A DNA stretch of 64,000 nucleotides from assembly GCF_000004195.4 (NCBI RefSeq), contig NC_030680.2, forward strand, positions 140,057,545-140,121,544, given 5' to 3'. Below, in pieces: positions 33,471-44,379 of the stretch. Position 1 is the first letter of the stretch. The number at the start of each line of letters is the position of its first letter. The DNA is from Xenopus tropicalis. Taxonomy: Eukaryota; Chordata; Amphibia; Anura; Pipidae. The notes under the pieces were generated by a model. That model saw nothing but the letters and a program-made list of their open reading frames with translations. It made no database searches and was not told where the DNA came from. A program made the position numbers and the translations under genes.

Positions 33471-35089
33471 TATAGGTGGAGCTAGCAAAAGGAAGACCAA
33501 CACGGGATTAACCAGTAAATGATGCACTTTGGTACTCAATGCATCCGCAGCCCTATGGCTGTACATACCCACACCTCTGAATTTGCCCTTCCCCTCCATA
33601 CTATGACTACATGACTTTTTCATAATGACCAGCCCACTTTCCAGTGCCGGCGGCACTGCACATGCTCAGTACTCTGGGCCACTTACTAGGGGATGCTTAC
33701 TAAGGGAAGCTTAGCTGCTACTAGCCATGATGTCACCATTGGTGGTAGCCTACTATCGGAGAGAGGCCAAGCAAAACTCCAAAGGTCAATACTACATGGT
33801 CCAGGTCTTTGCCAGAACACCCCTTCCCTTATGCTCCCAACAGCCCTTCCCCTTCTGCTGCCATCAATGCTGCTGCCTTCAGTGCTACTGTTTGCCCAAT
33901 TGTCCCACCATCGGTCGATGCTCACTCAGCCCATCACTTTCCCCAGCGGTTGCTTGCTCAGAATTCTGCCCCCCTCCCCCCCCAGCTGCTCCATAGGTAC
34001 GTGCCTATTCTCTCCCTACATCTTATTCCAGCCCTGGCTTCTGTACAGCAAAGTGCAGCAGCCCTATAATAAAGGCTTTATCATCTGTGGGGCTTTAAAT
34101 ACTCTTTATAAATTGGATATCCATTTATGGATCAAATTCCCTATGAGATAGAAACAGAGACATAATAGTATGGAGACGACTGTGGCTGCAAAGGGGTCCA
34201 AGGGTGGGCAAGGGCCCATTATTCTTCCATGTGCCGGTAATACCAACTGTATATGGGGGGAATGAAGGGGAGATAGCAGCCCAGAAATATTTATTTTTTT
34301 ACCAAGGGCCTGGGGTGGTTAAATTTCATTGCTGCCAATAAACCGGCACCCAGAGGAACAGAAACCAAAGCTGAATGCAATAAAAACTGTACAAAAGCAA
34401 GTTTAAATCCCTTTATTTTTCACCACTGGTAGGAAACAAGCTCCGCACTGTGTGTGTGCAGCCCTGGAACCAGCTCAGGTCAATAAGTACATCCATTTAC
34501 CCACCAGAACTTACATTGCCCCAGCAGTGAGCAGGCATAGGAATAATAATAATAATGACAGGGACGGCTGTCTGACAAGGGGCAGCGCACAGGGTTCAAT
34601 TCAGCTCTTTATCAATACATAATACATCCAACGTTAACACGATGACGCAGCCCTGCCATGTTTAGTAAATCTTCTCCTCTCCGGAGCAGCAATTTCTAGG
34701 AATTTCCATGAGCGCGAGTCCCATGAGGAGAAGCAGATAATGTAACCGTGCAGCAGAGCGGGAGTAATGGACGACTGTGTGAGAGGGTGGATAAGAGGAG
34801 AGACGGGTATGGAATATATAAGGGAAATGCGATGTACAAGGGGCTCAGGGGAAGGGATTCTCTTGGCTAATAGGCTAATGGGACAGGCAACTTGGGAGAT
34901 AAACAGTCACGCAGAAATATATGTCCTCTAAAGCACATGGGGTGTATTTCCTACTGACAAGGGAGGGGCCCCAGCTCGGCTGCGCATTTAATAAATGGAG
35001 TCCACTTGTCACTAACGGTTTCAGATGCATTTGATTCAAGTAAATGACAGGATGCAGACACTTATCGGTAATCGTGCCAGTGGAGGATA
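33471..35089. other. Unique stretch of 1.6 kb with no gene seen
   Basis: The C-rich segment 33820-34000 gives overlapping short frames. An (AAT)n run lies near 34544. No gene is recognised. Confidence 0.4.
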
Positions 35090-36260
35090 CACAAGGGTAT
35101 CCCATCTCAGACATCCAAGGGCAGTCAATGCCAATGGGCTAGAGGTAGCCAATCTCAAACTGATACGGTCAGTTAATGTCAAACAGCCAAGGGCAGCCAA
35201 TGCCGATCAAGCAAGAGCAATCAGTGTCAAGAGGCTAAAGGAAGTCACTGTCAAATGGCCAAGGGCAGTCAATGTTAAATGGCCAGAGGGAGCCTATGTC
35301 AAGCAGCCAAGGGCAGCCAGTCTCAAACAACCAAGGGCTGGCAAATAGCCAAGTGTAGCCAGTTTCAAACAACCAAGAGTGGCTAATATCAGATGGTCAG
35401 GGGCAGTCAGAGTCAAATGGCCAGAGGCAGCTTATGTCAAGCAACAAAGGGCAGTCGCATGGTTTAATATAGCGAATGGGAAACAGCCCAATGTCAACTT
35501 GCCAGAGTCAGCCTTTGTCAAACAACCAAGGGCAGCCAATCTCAAACAGCCAAGGACAGTCAAATGGCCAAGTGTAGCCCATGACAAGCAACCAAATGGC
35601 CACGGGCAAATGGCCACGGGCAGTCAGTGTCTAATGGCCAGAGGCAGCCTTTGTCAAGCAACCAAGGGCAGCCAATCTCAAACAGCCAACGACATATGGA
35701 CAACTGTAACCAATGTCAAACAACCAAGAGCAACCAATATCAAATGGCCAAGGACACTAAGGGGCACATTTACTAACCCACGAATGGGCCGAATGCGTCC
35801 GATTGCGTTTTTTCGTAATGATCGGTAATTTTGCGATTTTTTTCGGCGTCTTTACGATTTTTGCGAAAAAATTCGAGTTTTTCGTAGCCATTACGAAAGT
35901 TGCGCGAAGTCGCGATTTTTTCGTAGCGTTAAAACTTGCGCGAAACGTCGCGCCTTTTAAAAAAAGTCGCGAAAAAGTCGCAAAATGTTCATTTCCAATC
36001 GGAATTTTTCCAATTCGGATTCGAAATCGTGTCTTAGTAAATCAGCCCCTTAGTGTTGAATGGCCAGAGGCAGCTTATGTCAAGCAACAAGGGGCAGTTT
36101 ATCAAATGGCCAAGTGTAGCCCATGACAAGCAGCCAAGAGCAACCAATATCAAATGGCCACGGGCAGTCAGTGTCGAATGGCCAGAGGCAGCCTTTGTCA
36201 AGCAACCAAGGGCAGCCAATCTCAAAGAGCCAAGGGCTGTCAAATGGCCGAGGGCAGCAA
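35090..36260 (+). repeat. Degenerate 24-bp minisatellite, split by a MITE
   Basis: Diverged copies of a unit like GGCCAAGGGCAGTCAATGTC plus AAAT, alternating with AGCCAAGGGCAGCCAATCTC plus AAAC and GGCCAGAGGCAGCCTTTGTC plus AAGC. There are about 35 recognisable units. Because 24 is a multiple of three, QPRAVNVK-like frames arise on one strand. The array is interrupted by a Harbinger MITE at 35761-36049. Confidence 0.85.
35761..36049. mobile_element. Harbinger-like MITE inserted in the 24-bp array
   Basis: Ends GGGGCACATTTACTAACCCA and GTCTTAGTAAATCAGCCCC, flanked by TAA (35758-35760) and TTA (36050-36052). It shares the TCCGATTGCGTTTTTTCGTA motif with 32818-33280 but is 289 bp long and less palindromic. 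Confidence 0.88.
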
Positions 36261-36633
36261 GCTGCAGCTTTCCTCTGCAAAGCCAGGTATAATCTGTCAG
36301 TATCAGTGTGAGTAAAGTCTTGTTGTGCTCCTTTAAATCAAATCAGTGTCAAAACCAATGTTACTAAGGGAAGGGAGAATGCAAATCGGGTTGCCCTTTA
36401 ACACAAGCGCACTCTCAATAAAATATGAAAAGCTTTATTGTGAATACAATTCCCTGGTGTTTCTGGTTTCTTCAGGCTTTATCAGCTGTGCAAACACTTT
36501 TATATATTTAATGCAAACACCAGAGCATTTTTTTCCCCAAACGGCCACATCCACCCACTTTTTTTTTTTTTTGCTACAAAATTCATGTTTGTGTTTGGAA
36601 ATTCTTTTCTTTCTGTCTTTTACTGGTTATTTT

Positions 36634-36682
36634 TAATGTACAGCGCTGTGTACACAAGTAGCACTATATAAATAGAAATCTA
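36634..36682 (+). mobile_element. LINE 3' tail fragment
   Basis: TGTACAGCGCTGTGTACACA and CACTATATAAATAGAAAT match the usual end of Xenopus L2/CR1-type tails. Confidence 0.6.
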
Positions 36683-36719
36683 CATGCAGGCTCCTACGCA
36701 CCTGTTTCAAAGCAAACAT

Positions 36720-37013
36720 CCCTTAGACAGATTCGGCAGCTAATTGGCCCGTGTATGGGCACTACCGACGGGCAAGACCGACCGATATCTGGCCTGAAAT
36801 CGGCCAAATCTCGATCGGGCAGGTTAGAAAATCTAGTCGGATCGGGGACCGCATTGGCTCGTTGATGCGGTCCCCGAACCGACTGCCCAATTGCCACCAG
36901 TGGCCTGGGGCCAAACGATCGAATTAGCCTACACGCTCCTCGACATAGCCCACCCATAGGTGGGGATATCGGGTGAAGATCCGCTCGCTTGGCGATCTCG
37001 TGTATGGGTGTCT
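36720..37013. mobile_element. Harbinger-type MITE, left end truncated
   Basis: Begins inside the family at CCCTTAGACAGATTCGGCAG and runs through GATCGGGCAGGTTAGAAAAT, GGGGCCAAACGATCGAATTA and ATCTCGTGTATGGGTGTCTT. The left terminal repeat is missing. Confidence 0.82.
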
Positions 37014-37439
37014 TTACTAGAATTGAGGCAAGTGTAGGAGGTTCTTCATGATGGTGGGAAGTCTCCTTTCTGTTTCTGCAGAGAGCTGCCCCCCGCCCCA
37101 CCAAGTTACAGTGTTCAAAAAATGTATCTGGCTTCCGTTCACTTTACTTTAAACAGAGTTTATTGCCCTATTTTATTGTATAATGGGTGCATCCATTCTT
37201 GACATATCTGCAGTTATTACTGAGGTCTGCCATTTTGCCTCGGACTAGGGACCCTCCATTGACTGCAACAGAACTGCCCATTTTTTTTATATGGTTTTTC
37301 TTATGTATATGTGTAAAGATGCAAAAATGTAGCCATCTCTAATAAGTGTCCCCCTTCTTGTAGTCCCACTATGTACCTCCATTCCTATGTAGGCATGGTA
37401 ACAGTCGCACCATAGTATAAAGCATCAAATGGCTCAACC
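37014..37439. other. Unique stretch with no gene seen
   Basis: No coding or repeat feature is supported. Confidence 0.4.
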
Positions 37440-37607
37440 TATTCCTATATTATTATTATTAACATTTATTTATAAAGCGCCAACATATCCCGCAGCGCTG
37501 TACAATAAGTGGGTTTCATACATTGGGCATACAGAGTAACATATAAAGCAATCAGTAACCGATACAAGAGGGGAAGAGATCCCTGCCCAAAAGAGCTTAC
37601 AATCTAC
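37440..37607 (-). mobile_element. LINE/SINE (L2/CR1-type) 3' terminal region
   Basis: Read on the minus strand it gives GTAGATTGTAAGCTCTTTTG, GGCAGGGATCTCTT, then TACAGCGCTGCGGGATATGT and TTTATAAATAAATGTTAATA, ending in an (ATT)n tail. This is the intact version of the tail from which the 51-bp array at 1-1750 derives. Confidence 0.8.
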
Positions 37608-37852
37608 AAGTATTCAATGATCTTAGTATTGGGATTGATCAGTTTCTCTGGCACCTTATCTTTGTTTGTTGTGTAGCAATAAAGCAGAGAGCCTCAGTTT
37701 GGTGGAGCCCCTAGTGAATACACAAGCTACAGTAGAATGGAGGCTACACCAGTGAGAAGGGGGCTCTAGAAAAAATAGATGGTCAAAGCATGGAGAAAAC
37801 AGCTGGAGTTCAACAAAGGAGTGTTAGTGGGGTATTTTGCCATGCAGGACAA

Positions 37853-38255
37853 TTAAAGAGACAGTATACACCCTTTTTCAACATCAGCACAATGTATGAA
37901 ACATGTGCTGAACATACAGTTTGCCTATGGTTTTAATTAAGAATCTGGTTGCTAGGGTCCAGTTTAACCTAGCAACTAGGCAGTGGTTCAAAAGGGACAC
38001 AGGTATATAAACAGGAGAGGGCCTAATTAGAAAGATAAGTAATACAAAGTAATGGTGATAAAATTGTAGCCTCACAGAGCAATGGTTTTCTTGCATCCGG
38101 GGTCAGTGACCCCCATTAAAAATCTGTAAAGAGTCCCGAAGCCAAAGGCAAATAGTTCAAAAACAATAAAAAATAAAGATTAGTTGAAAAGTTGCTAAGA
38201 ATAGGCCATTCTATAGCAAACTAAAAGTTAACCTGAAGGTGAACCTCTCCTTTAA
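37853..38255. mobile_element. T2/Kolobok-type MITE, both ends present
   Basis: Starts TTAAAGAGACAGTATACACC and ends GTGAACCTCTCCTTTAA, with the TTAA target at each side. Size is 403 bp with no open frame. The interior contains GCAATGGTTTTCTTGCATCC and an A-rich AAAAACAATAAAAAATAAAG run. Confidence 0.85.
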
Positions 38256-41066
38256 TATGATGTAGGTATTGGTACGTAGGAAAGTTGCATTTCCAGTTCT
38301 AGGCTGAAGGGAGGCTGAACTGAAAGGTAAATAGTTAGAAAACCATTATAATATCATTGTCTGGATCATAGTTAAAGTTCATTTAAACTGCCTTGGCCTG
38401 GCCACCCAGGAAAAGATCGGCTTGTTTGGCCGGCTCACCTAGTGGGTGGGTCTTTGTACCTGTCAAGGTGGGCCTGTTGGGCTGTTCTAAGTGTGAAACC
38501 CTTGTGCCAATGATCATGTAGTGCAGTCAGACCTGGGTCCCGTTATATTGGAGCAATTGAGCTACTGAACCCAAGGCTTTGGGGTACAATCTGTTTAGGG
38601 AACCCATTTGCCTGGCACAGGCTCGGCGGATGTATCTCCACGTGTTGTTTCCATGTGGTTTTATATCCTTCCCAAGCCCAAATCTCACAGGTGTTGGCTT
38701 GTAACAGGAGATTTCACAGATCTAGAATATCCGGTTTCTCTTACCTGGGCTGAATGGGAAGCTGGTTTGGGAAGCATCCTCCTCATATCTCAGAAAACAA
38801 ACACACAAACCGCCATTCGCCTGCTCTGGAACAAAGAGGCACACAGGCACACAGGACTGGTTCTGTGTAAAACTATGTTTATTTGCTCTGCCATTACTAT
38901 GGTTTCCTCTGATTTCCTGATGCGGTTCCACAGCTTCCCACAAAATATGCACCATGTAATCCAATCAGATATTAGTGCATGGATAGACCACAGATGGACA
39001 TGTTGCAATTATTCAATGGATCTGTCTGTAGGCCAGTTGGTTGGGTCATTTAGTGAAAGTGTGAGCCCAGGTAGCTCTAGGTTGGCCTACAATTGGTTGC
39101 ATGCATACACTGAATCAGGCCATTGGAGTTTTGGGCAATAAACTTGAGTTCTTAATGACACAGCCCCCTCCCAACACATACATAGTTGATCATTCCTTCC
39201 AGTTCCTTCACTTGGACTTGACCAAACTATGACCAAACAAGTATCAGTTTAACTGCAGTTGATGATTTGTATGCAATGAGCTCTAGAAAACCAAATAATA
39301 ATCTCCTATTGGTCCTTCTTCTGTATTTCTAAAGTCTCACCGAAGGGTTTTCTAACCTGTCATGAACCCATTAGTAGCCTACTGCTTTAATAAAGAATTG
39401 GTTCTATCTCTGTGTGGTTGTCAAGGATGCCGGGAAATGTAGTACAACAAGTGCCAATTGGATGTTGGTTGGATATTGGTGATATATTTACACTACTACT
39501 ACTCTACTACACTACTACCTCCACACTTACTATATACACTTTGCAATATATGCAGCCTCTCCTCATAGAAGAGTGAAATCTTAGGGGAACAAAGTTGTTC
39601 ATCTCTTTCTGAATACAACTGTGGAACACCACAAAGTAAGGAGTCGGGGCTGGTCAAGACAGCAGACTCCATGTACTTCATAGCTAATGAGTTTTTCCAG
39701 CCCCCCCAACTGATGTCTCACCAAGTTCCAATCAGATAACAGTCTGGGAGGCCCACATAGTCCTATACACAGGCAGGGTCATATAGCTATATCTCATCTT
39801 CTAATATAGATATATCTCATCATCTATCTTCATCTTCTTTTTCACACGCCCCTTGCTTCCACCATATATTTGAGGTGTTTCAGGTACTGTTTTTGGTCTT
39901 CTTCTGGCTCAGTCAGAATCAAGGAAGAACTTATTTGAACAAAATGTCGAAGAAGGATGGATGTCTTTTGTCTACAAATCTAAATGCTGTATAGATAGTA
40001 TGGCGGTGGAACAGCCCCAGGTTAGTTATAGATCAAATGTGCAACCAGGCTTTCCATGATGCATCTATGAAAATGTTATTCCTCATTCCCATGCATCGGG
40101 CCATGTCCTGGTTTATTTTCGCAGCCCCCTTGCTGTATAAATATACATCTCTTCATGTGGTCTGCTAAAACAAACATGACATCTCGCTCTAACCAGAAGT
40201 GAAAACACTGGGGGGCTTAGAAAAGGGTCTCAATCGGCCAGGGAGCACTACAGCAATGCCTGATTTCCTAGGTTACAATATGATAAATGGGAGCAAAGAT
40301 AAAGAAATGAAACAGTATCACTTATTTATTCCCTTTTATTCACAGTGTGCAAGTCCCTGGTTCCCCAGTGGAGCTTCCTATCCAAGGTCCCTCTTATATT
40401 CGGACAATTTGGCAACATATAAGAAGCCAGTAAGGAGCCTGTACCTTTTTAGGAGGAAACCCATGCAGACAAAGGGAGAACTTACTATCGTTGTGGATAG
40501 TGCCCAGTAGGGTACCTTATTAGCTAGCATTGAGCACCTAGCAACATACTGATTAGGAGCCGTTCCACCAACCAAGCACACAAATTAAATGGCAAACAGC
40601 TGTATGGATCTGAAGATATATAATACCCAGCTTACATGCCTGGCAGGAAGCAATTAGTAGAGTATGGTCCGTCTCTCTATGGGGCAAACCGTGTACAGAA
40701 TATTCATTTATCATTAAAACCACAGACTGAAATAAACCAAGCATATCGCTTTTTGAGCTTGTTCTTTGACTACACCGCAAAGTTGCTGAGATTTTTGTGC
40801 CTGAGAATAATGGGGGCAAAGTAGCTGCGAGTGATGTAAAAAATGGGGTGAAGTAATTTGAAAACCCATGGCAATTGTGGGAGCTCTAAAATGGCTGAAT
40901 TCCATTTATGTACTGCAGCATGATGGGTTTAATCTGCAGCTCAAGACCCCTGAAGGGACAAATGAAATTGCAGAGATACACTCAACAGACATTTTGATTG
41001 GATCACAGGTGAATTGGGGAACCTTCTGTATCCCAGTTGCCTGATGACCTTGCTCATGTCATATTG
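38256..41066. other. Unique stretch of 2.8 kb with no confident gene
   Basis: The longest frame (38608-39141, 177 codons, +) has no recognisable domain, and a frame of that size is expected by chance in 128 kb of double-strand sequence. At 39425-39443 GGATGCCGGGAAATGTAGT matches the complement of the ZNF143-type ACTACAATTCCCAGCATGC motif. A candidate exon lies at 40346-40429. Confidence 0.4.
40346..40429 (+). other. Candidate 84-bp exon (low confidence)
   Basis: A very good acceptor (TTATTCCCTTTTATTCACAG, ending 40345) precedes 28 open codons starting CASPWFPSGASYPRSLLYSD and ending LATYKKP, followed immediately by GTAAGG (40430). The length is a multiple of three, phase 0 to 0. No family is recognised and no neighbouring exon is proven. 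Confidence 0.2.
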
Positions 41067-41074
41067 GTGGCCAT

Positions 41075-41484
41075 TAGTGATGAGCGAATCTGTTCTGTTT
41101 TGCTTCGCCGAAAAATTTGCGAATCTTTCAAAAGATCCGCTAAATGGCGAAAAATTCGCGAAACGGCGAAAATGTCATGCGGCAAAAAAATTGACGCCCG
41201 CGGCTATTCTTTTGTCGGACGGCTATTCTTTTGTCGCCCGTGGCTATTATTTGGTCGGACAGCTATTATTTTGTCGCCCGCGGCTATTATTTTGTCGGAC
41301 GGCTATTCTTTTGTCGCCCGCGGCTATTATTTTGTCGGACGGCTATTATTTTGTCGGACGGCTATTCTTTTGTCGCCCGTGGCTATTCTTTTTTGACGCC
41401 GGAGACAATTTTTGGACGTGCGGTGAATTTTTCCGCGGTGAATTTCGCAAATCCATGCCTGCCAAAACATTTCGCCCATCACTA
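41075..41484. mobile_element. hAT-like MITE (TAGTGATGRGCGAA family) with internal repeats
   Basis: Starts TAGTGATGAGCGAATCTGTT and ends CATTTCGCCCATCACTA. A perfect 8-bp target duplication GTGGCCAT flanks it (41067-41074, 41485-41492). The interior has about nine alternating GGCTATTCTTTTGTCGCCCG and GGCTATTATTTTGTCGGAC units. The 169-residue frame across it is an artefact. Confidence 0.93.
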
Positions 41485-41492
41485 GTGGCCAT

Positions 41493-42002
41493 TAGCAAAC
41501 TAGTTTCCATTTTGGCCAATTAACTGTAATCCAGTTGTACATTTGTAATTCGATGCTCCATAAATCAGTTGGGCGGCACGTGGGACTAATATTCTGGAGA
41601 GCCACTAGTTGTCCGTCACTTTGCAAATGATCACAGTGGGAAGCCACACATGGATCCTGATTCAGTGAAAGACAGGAAACACTATGTTTGCCCAAACTAA
41701 ACGTGTCCAGTAAATTCTCACCTCTTGTTCCTCCTTGATGATCTCTTGACAAACTTATTGCATAAAATTGTAGTGATGTGGTGGTTATTCATCCCTGGGT
41801 CAGGATAATGTTTCCCTAGGGTAGAAGAACAAGAGTTCCAATATGGCCCCACTGATGGAAAGTGGCTCTCTCGAAAAAGGAATAAGGTAACTGTCTTTCT
41901 CTTGGAGCCCCTCAGGGAAGTAGAGGAAGGAGTAATTCAAAGCCTGAGGTAGGTGACATGACCTGTGGGAGGGTGCATGGGAAGAGCCCACATCAGGCCA
42001 AT
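41493..42002. other. Unique stretch with no gene seen
   Basis: Nothing coding or repetitive is recognised. Confidence 0.4.
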
Positions 42003-42122
42003 TGTTGTTGATGCGCCCGCGACTGTTTCCTCACTCTGCAAATTTTTTTTTACATCGCCAATGGTGGAATGTGGAATTTCGCTGAGAATCCATGCTTGGT
42101 GAAAAATGTTGCTCTTCACTAA
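42003..42122. mobile_element. Truncated hAT-like MITE (TAGTGATGRGCGAA family)
   Basis: GATGCGCCCGCGACTGTTTC, then ATCGCCAATGGTGGAATGTG and GAATCCATGCTTGGTGAAAA correspond to the right half of the family; the right end CTTCACTAACC is degenerate. Confidence 0.7.
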
Positions 42123-42125
42123 CCA

Positions 42126-43663
42126 TTCCCCCAAAACACATGGCAGGATAAATACAGTGACAATTTCATATATAATGCCCCCAAAACACATGGCAGGATA
42201 AATACAGTGACAATTTCATATATAATGCCCCCAGTACACACGGCAGGATAAATAATTAGTGAACTCTCCCAGGATTCCATCCAAGTTTAGGGATATCGCC
42301 TGGCGCTCCTTCCATGGGAAACTTTATGTTAGTGGGAACGTGAAGCACAAGTGCACCGATGACCGTGACTGTCCACGGGAGGAATGCTCTGGGAAGGTGG
42401 AGACCATGGACCACTTCCTGCTTCATTGTCCCTTTAACATTGAAGTATACAAAGAAGTGTCTAATGCCTTGGGCATTCCCTGCCTCTCTGGTTTAGATTA
42501 CCAGGAGTGGGCCTACGGGGTGTCACCAGGGTTTTGATTTAAGCACACTTTTTCTAGTTAGTTCTGTCGTCCGCTTTTACACTTGGAATGCACGGTGTCA
42601 GGTTCCCATTAGGCACAAAGTTCTCCCCTGTTCAGAGGTGGTGGGTTCCATACTGGGTGAGCTTTGGAAGATTCGCTCTTTTGAGAGGCAGAGGATGGAT
42701 GCGGCACGGTGGGCGTCTTTATGGCGCGGGTTTTGTTTTCGGCCTCCTTGAAACCCTTTATCCACTTGGCCCTTTCTGATTGGCCTCTCTGGTGTGGGGC
42801 TGGTCTCTCCCACTCCCTTTAGATTTTTTTAATTCCTGAGAGATTTTTTATGATTGGGCTCGTGCTGTTTTAGGTGAGTAACCTGCGTCTTTGTCTTTCT
42901 GTCCTTAGGGTTGGGGTAGGTTTTTGTTTTGAGAGGAAATACTGCGGAATTGTATACATGTAAATATATGCTAAGTTTTAACTTCTGTTTATATTTATGG
43001 AATTTGTTTTATTTTAAACAGAATATTTGTTTTGTTTTTGTAATTATTTTGTTTGTTATTAAGTTGCTTGTTTTCAATAAAAAATTGGCAGGATAAATAC
43101 AGGGCCAATTTCATATATAATGCCCCCAGAACACACGGCAGGATAAATACAGTGACAATTTCATATATAATGCCCCCAGAACACACGGCAGGATAAATAC
43201 AGGGCCAATTCCATATATAATGCCCCCAGAACACATGGCAGGATAAATACAGTGCCAATTCCATATATAATGCCCCCAGAACACAAGACGGGATAAAAAC
43301 AGTGCTAATTCCATATATAATGCCCCCAGAACACATGGCAGGATAAATACAGTGCCAATTCCATATATAATGCCCCAGAACACATGGCAGGATAAATACA
43401 GTGCCAATTCCATATATAATGCCCCCAGAACACATGGCAGGATAAATACAGTGCCAATTCCATATATAATGCCCCCAGAACACAAGACGGGATAAAAACA
43501 GTGCTAATTCCATATATAATGCCCCCAGAACACATGGCAGGATAAATACAGTGCCAATTCCATATATAATGCCCCAGAACACATGGCAGGATAAATACAG
43601 TGCCAATTCCATATATAATGCCCCCAGAACACATGGCAGGATAAATACAGTGCCAATTTCATG
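42126..43663 (+). repeat. 50-bp minisatellite, about 14 copies, split by a LINE
   Basis: The unit is CAGGATAAATACAGTGCCAA then TTCCATATATAATGCCCCCA and GAACACATGG. About 2.6 copies lie at 42126-42254 and about 11.5 at 43087-43663. In the right part the marker ACAAGACGGGATAAAAAC recurs after 199 bp (43283 and 43482), showing a four-unit block duplication that includes one 49-bp unit. Confidence 0.95.
42255..43086 (+). mobile_element. Tx1/L1-like LINE, 5'-truncated ORF2 3' end
   Basis: The insert encodes the C-terminal part of an L1/Tx1-clade ORF2. The first frame (about 42262-42537) contains IAWRSFHGKLYV and a zinc-knuckle-like CPREECSGKVETMDHFLLHC. After a frameshift a second frame (about 42558-42750) reads VVRFYTWNARCQVPIRHK and ERQRMDAARWASLWRG. 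A 3' UTR follows with AATAAAAAA at about 43076. The insert is flanked by GGCAGGATAAATA on both sides (42242-42254, 43087-43099), a 13-bp target duplication in the 50-bp array. It is truncated, frameshifted and inactive. Confidence 0.88.
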
Positions 43664-43998
43664 CATTAAATCTCAAGCATGGTAGGATAGACACAGTGCC
43701 TGCTTAATGTATAATAACTAAACAATGTTTGTTGTAGCATATCCATAAATAAAGGCTTCATTAAAATTCATCTGAGAGTGCCCTAGGGCAACACAACCAG
43801 TTACTACATGTGGCCCATGGAAAGGGGGGCCAATAAGAACCCATGTTCCTTCCTTTCTCTCCCAAAGAATATGCTTGGGGGTTGGGGTGGAGGATCATGG
43901 GCCAATTTGGGGGGGCATGAAGATTACCCCCATCACTTAAGTTACCCCCTTATGGATAGAAATGAGTAGATTGAGGGTGGAGGTGTTGCAAAGTAGTC
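43664..43998. other. Unique stretch with no gene seen
   Basis: The first 25 bases are degenerate 50-bp-array sequence. The rest is unremarkable. Confidence 0.4.
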
Positions 43999-44001
43999 TA
44001 A

Positions 44002-44373
44002 AGCTGGCCATACACGGGCAGATCCGCTCACTTGGCGATGTTGCCAAGCTAGCGGATCTTCACCCGATATCCCCACCTACGGGTGGCAATATCGGGGAGG
44101 CATGTAGGCGAATTCGATCGTTTGGCCCTGGGGCCAAACGATCGAATTCTGCATGCGGCAATGGGGCAGTCGGTTCGGGGACTGCATCAACAAGCCGATG
44201 TGGCCCCCGATCCGACTGGATTTTCTAACCTGGCCAATCGATATGTGGGCAATTTCAGGCCAGATATCGGTCGGCCAGGCACCTCGTTTCTGCCCCTACA
44301 CGGCCCGATAAGCTGCCGAATCTGTCCAAGGGACCCATATCGGCAGTTTCTATCGGCCCGTGTATGGGGGCCT
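44002..44373. mobile_element. Harbinger-type MITE, complete copy
   Basis: Ends AGCTGGCCATACACGGGCAG and CGTGTATGGGGGCCT with TAA on both sides (43999-44001, 44374-44376). The interior holds an almost perfect 38-base palindrome at 44111-44148: arms AATTCGATCGTTTGGCCC and GGGCCAAACGATCGAATT separated by TG. Confidence 0.92.
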
Positions 44374-44379
44374 TAACAG

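Noticed and set aside
35025..35348. QPRAVNVK-repeat frame as a repetitive protein
   Set aside because: The 24-bp unit is a degenerate minisatellite with frame-breaking indels on both sides; no start context or domain.
38608..39141. 177-codon open frame on the + strand
   Set aside because: No recognisable domain or motif, no upstream promoter or splice logic, and about one frame this long is expected by chance in this much double-stranded sequence.
41014..41523. Overlapping frames of 169 and 119 codons
   Set aside because: They run across the internal repeats of a hAT MITE with perfect 8-bp target duplications.
42259..42537. Possible host zinc-binding gene
   Set aside because: The Cys/His motif, adjoining second frame, AATAAA tail and flanking 13-bp duplication identify it as the end of a Tx1/L1-type LINE.
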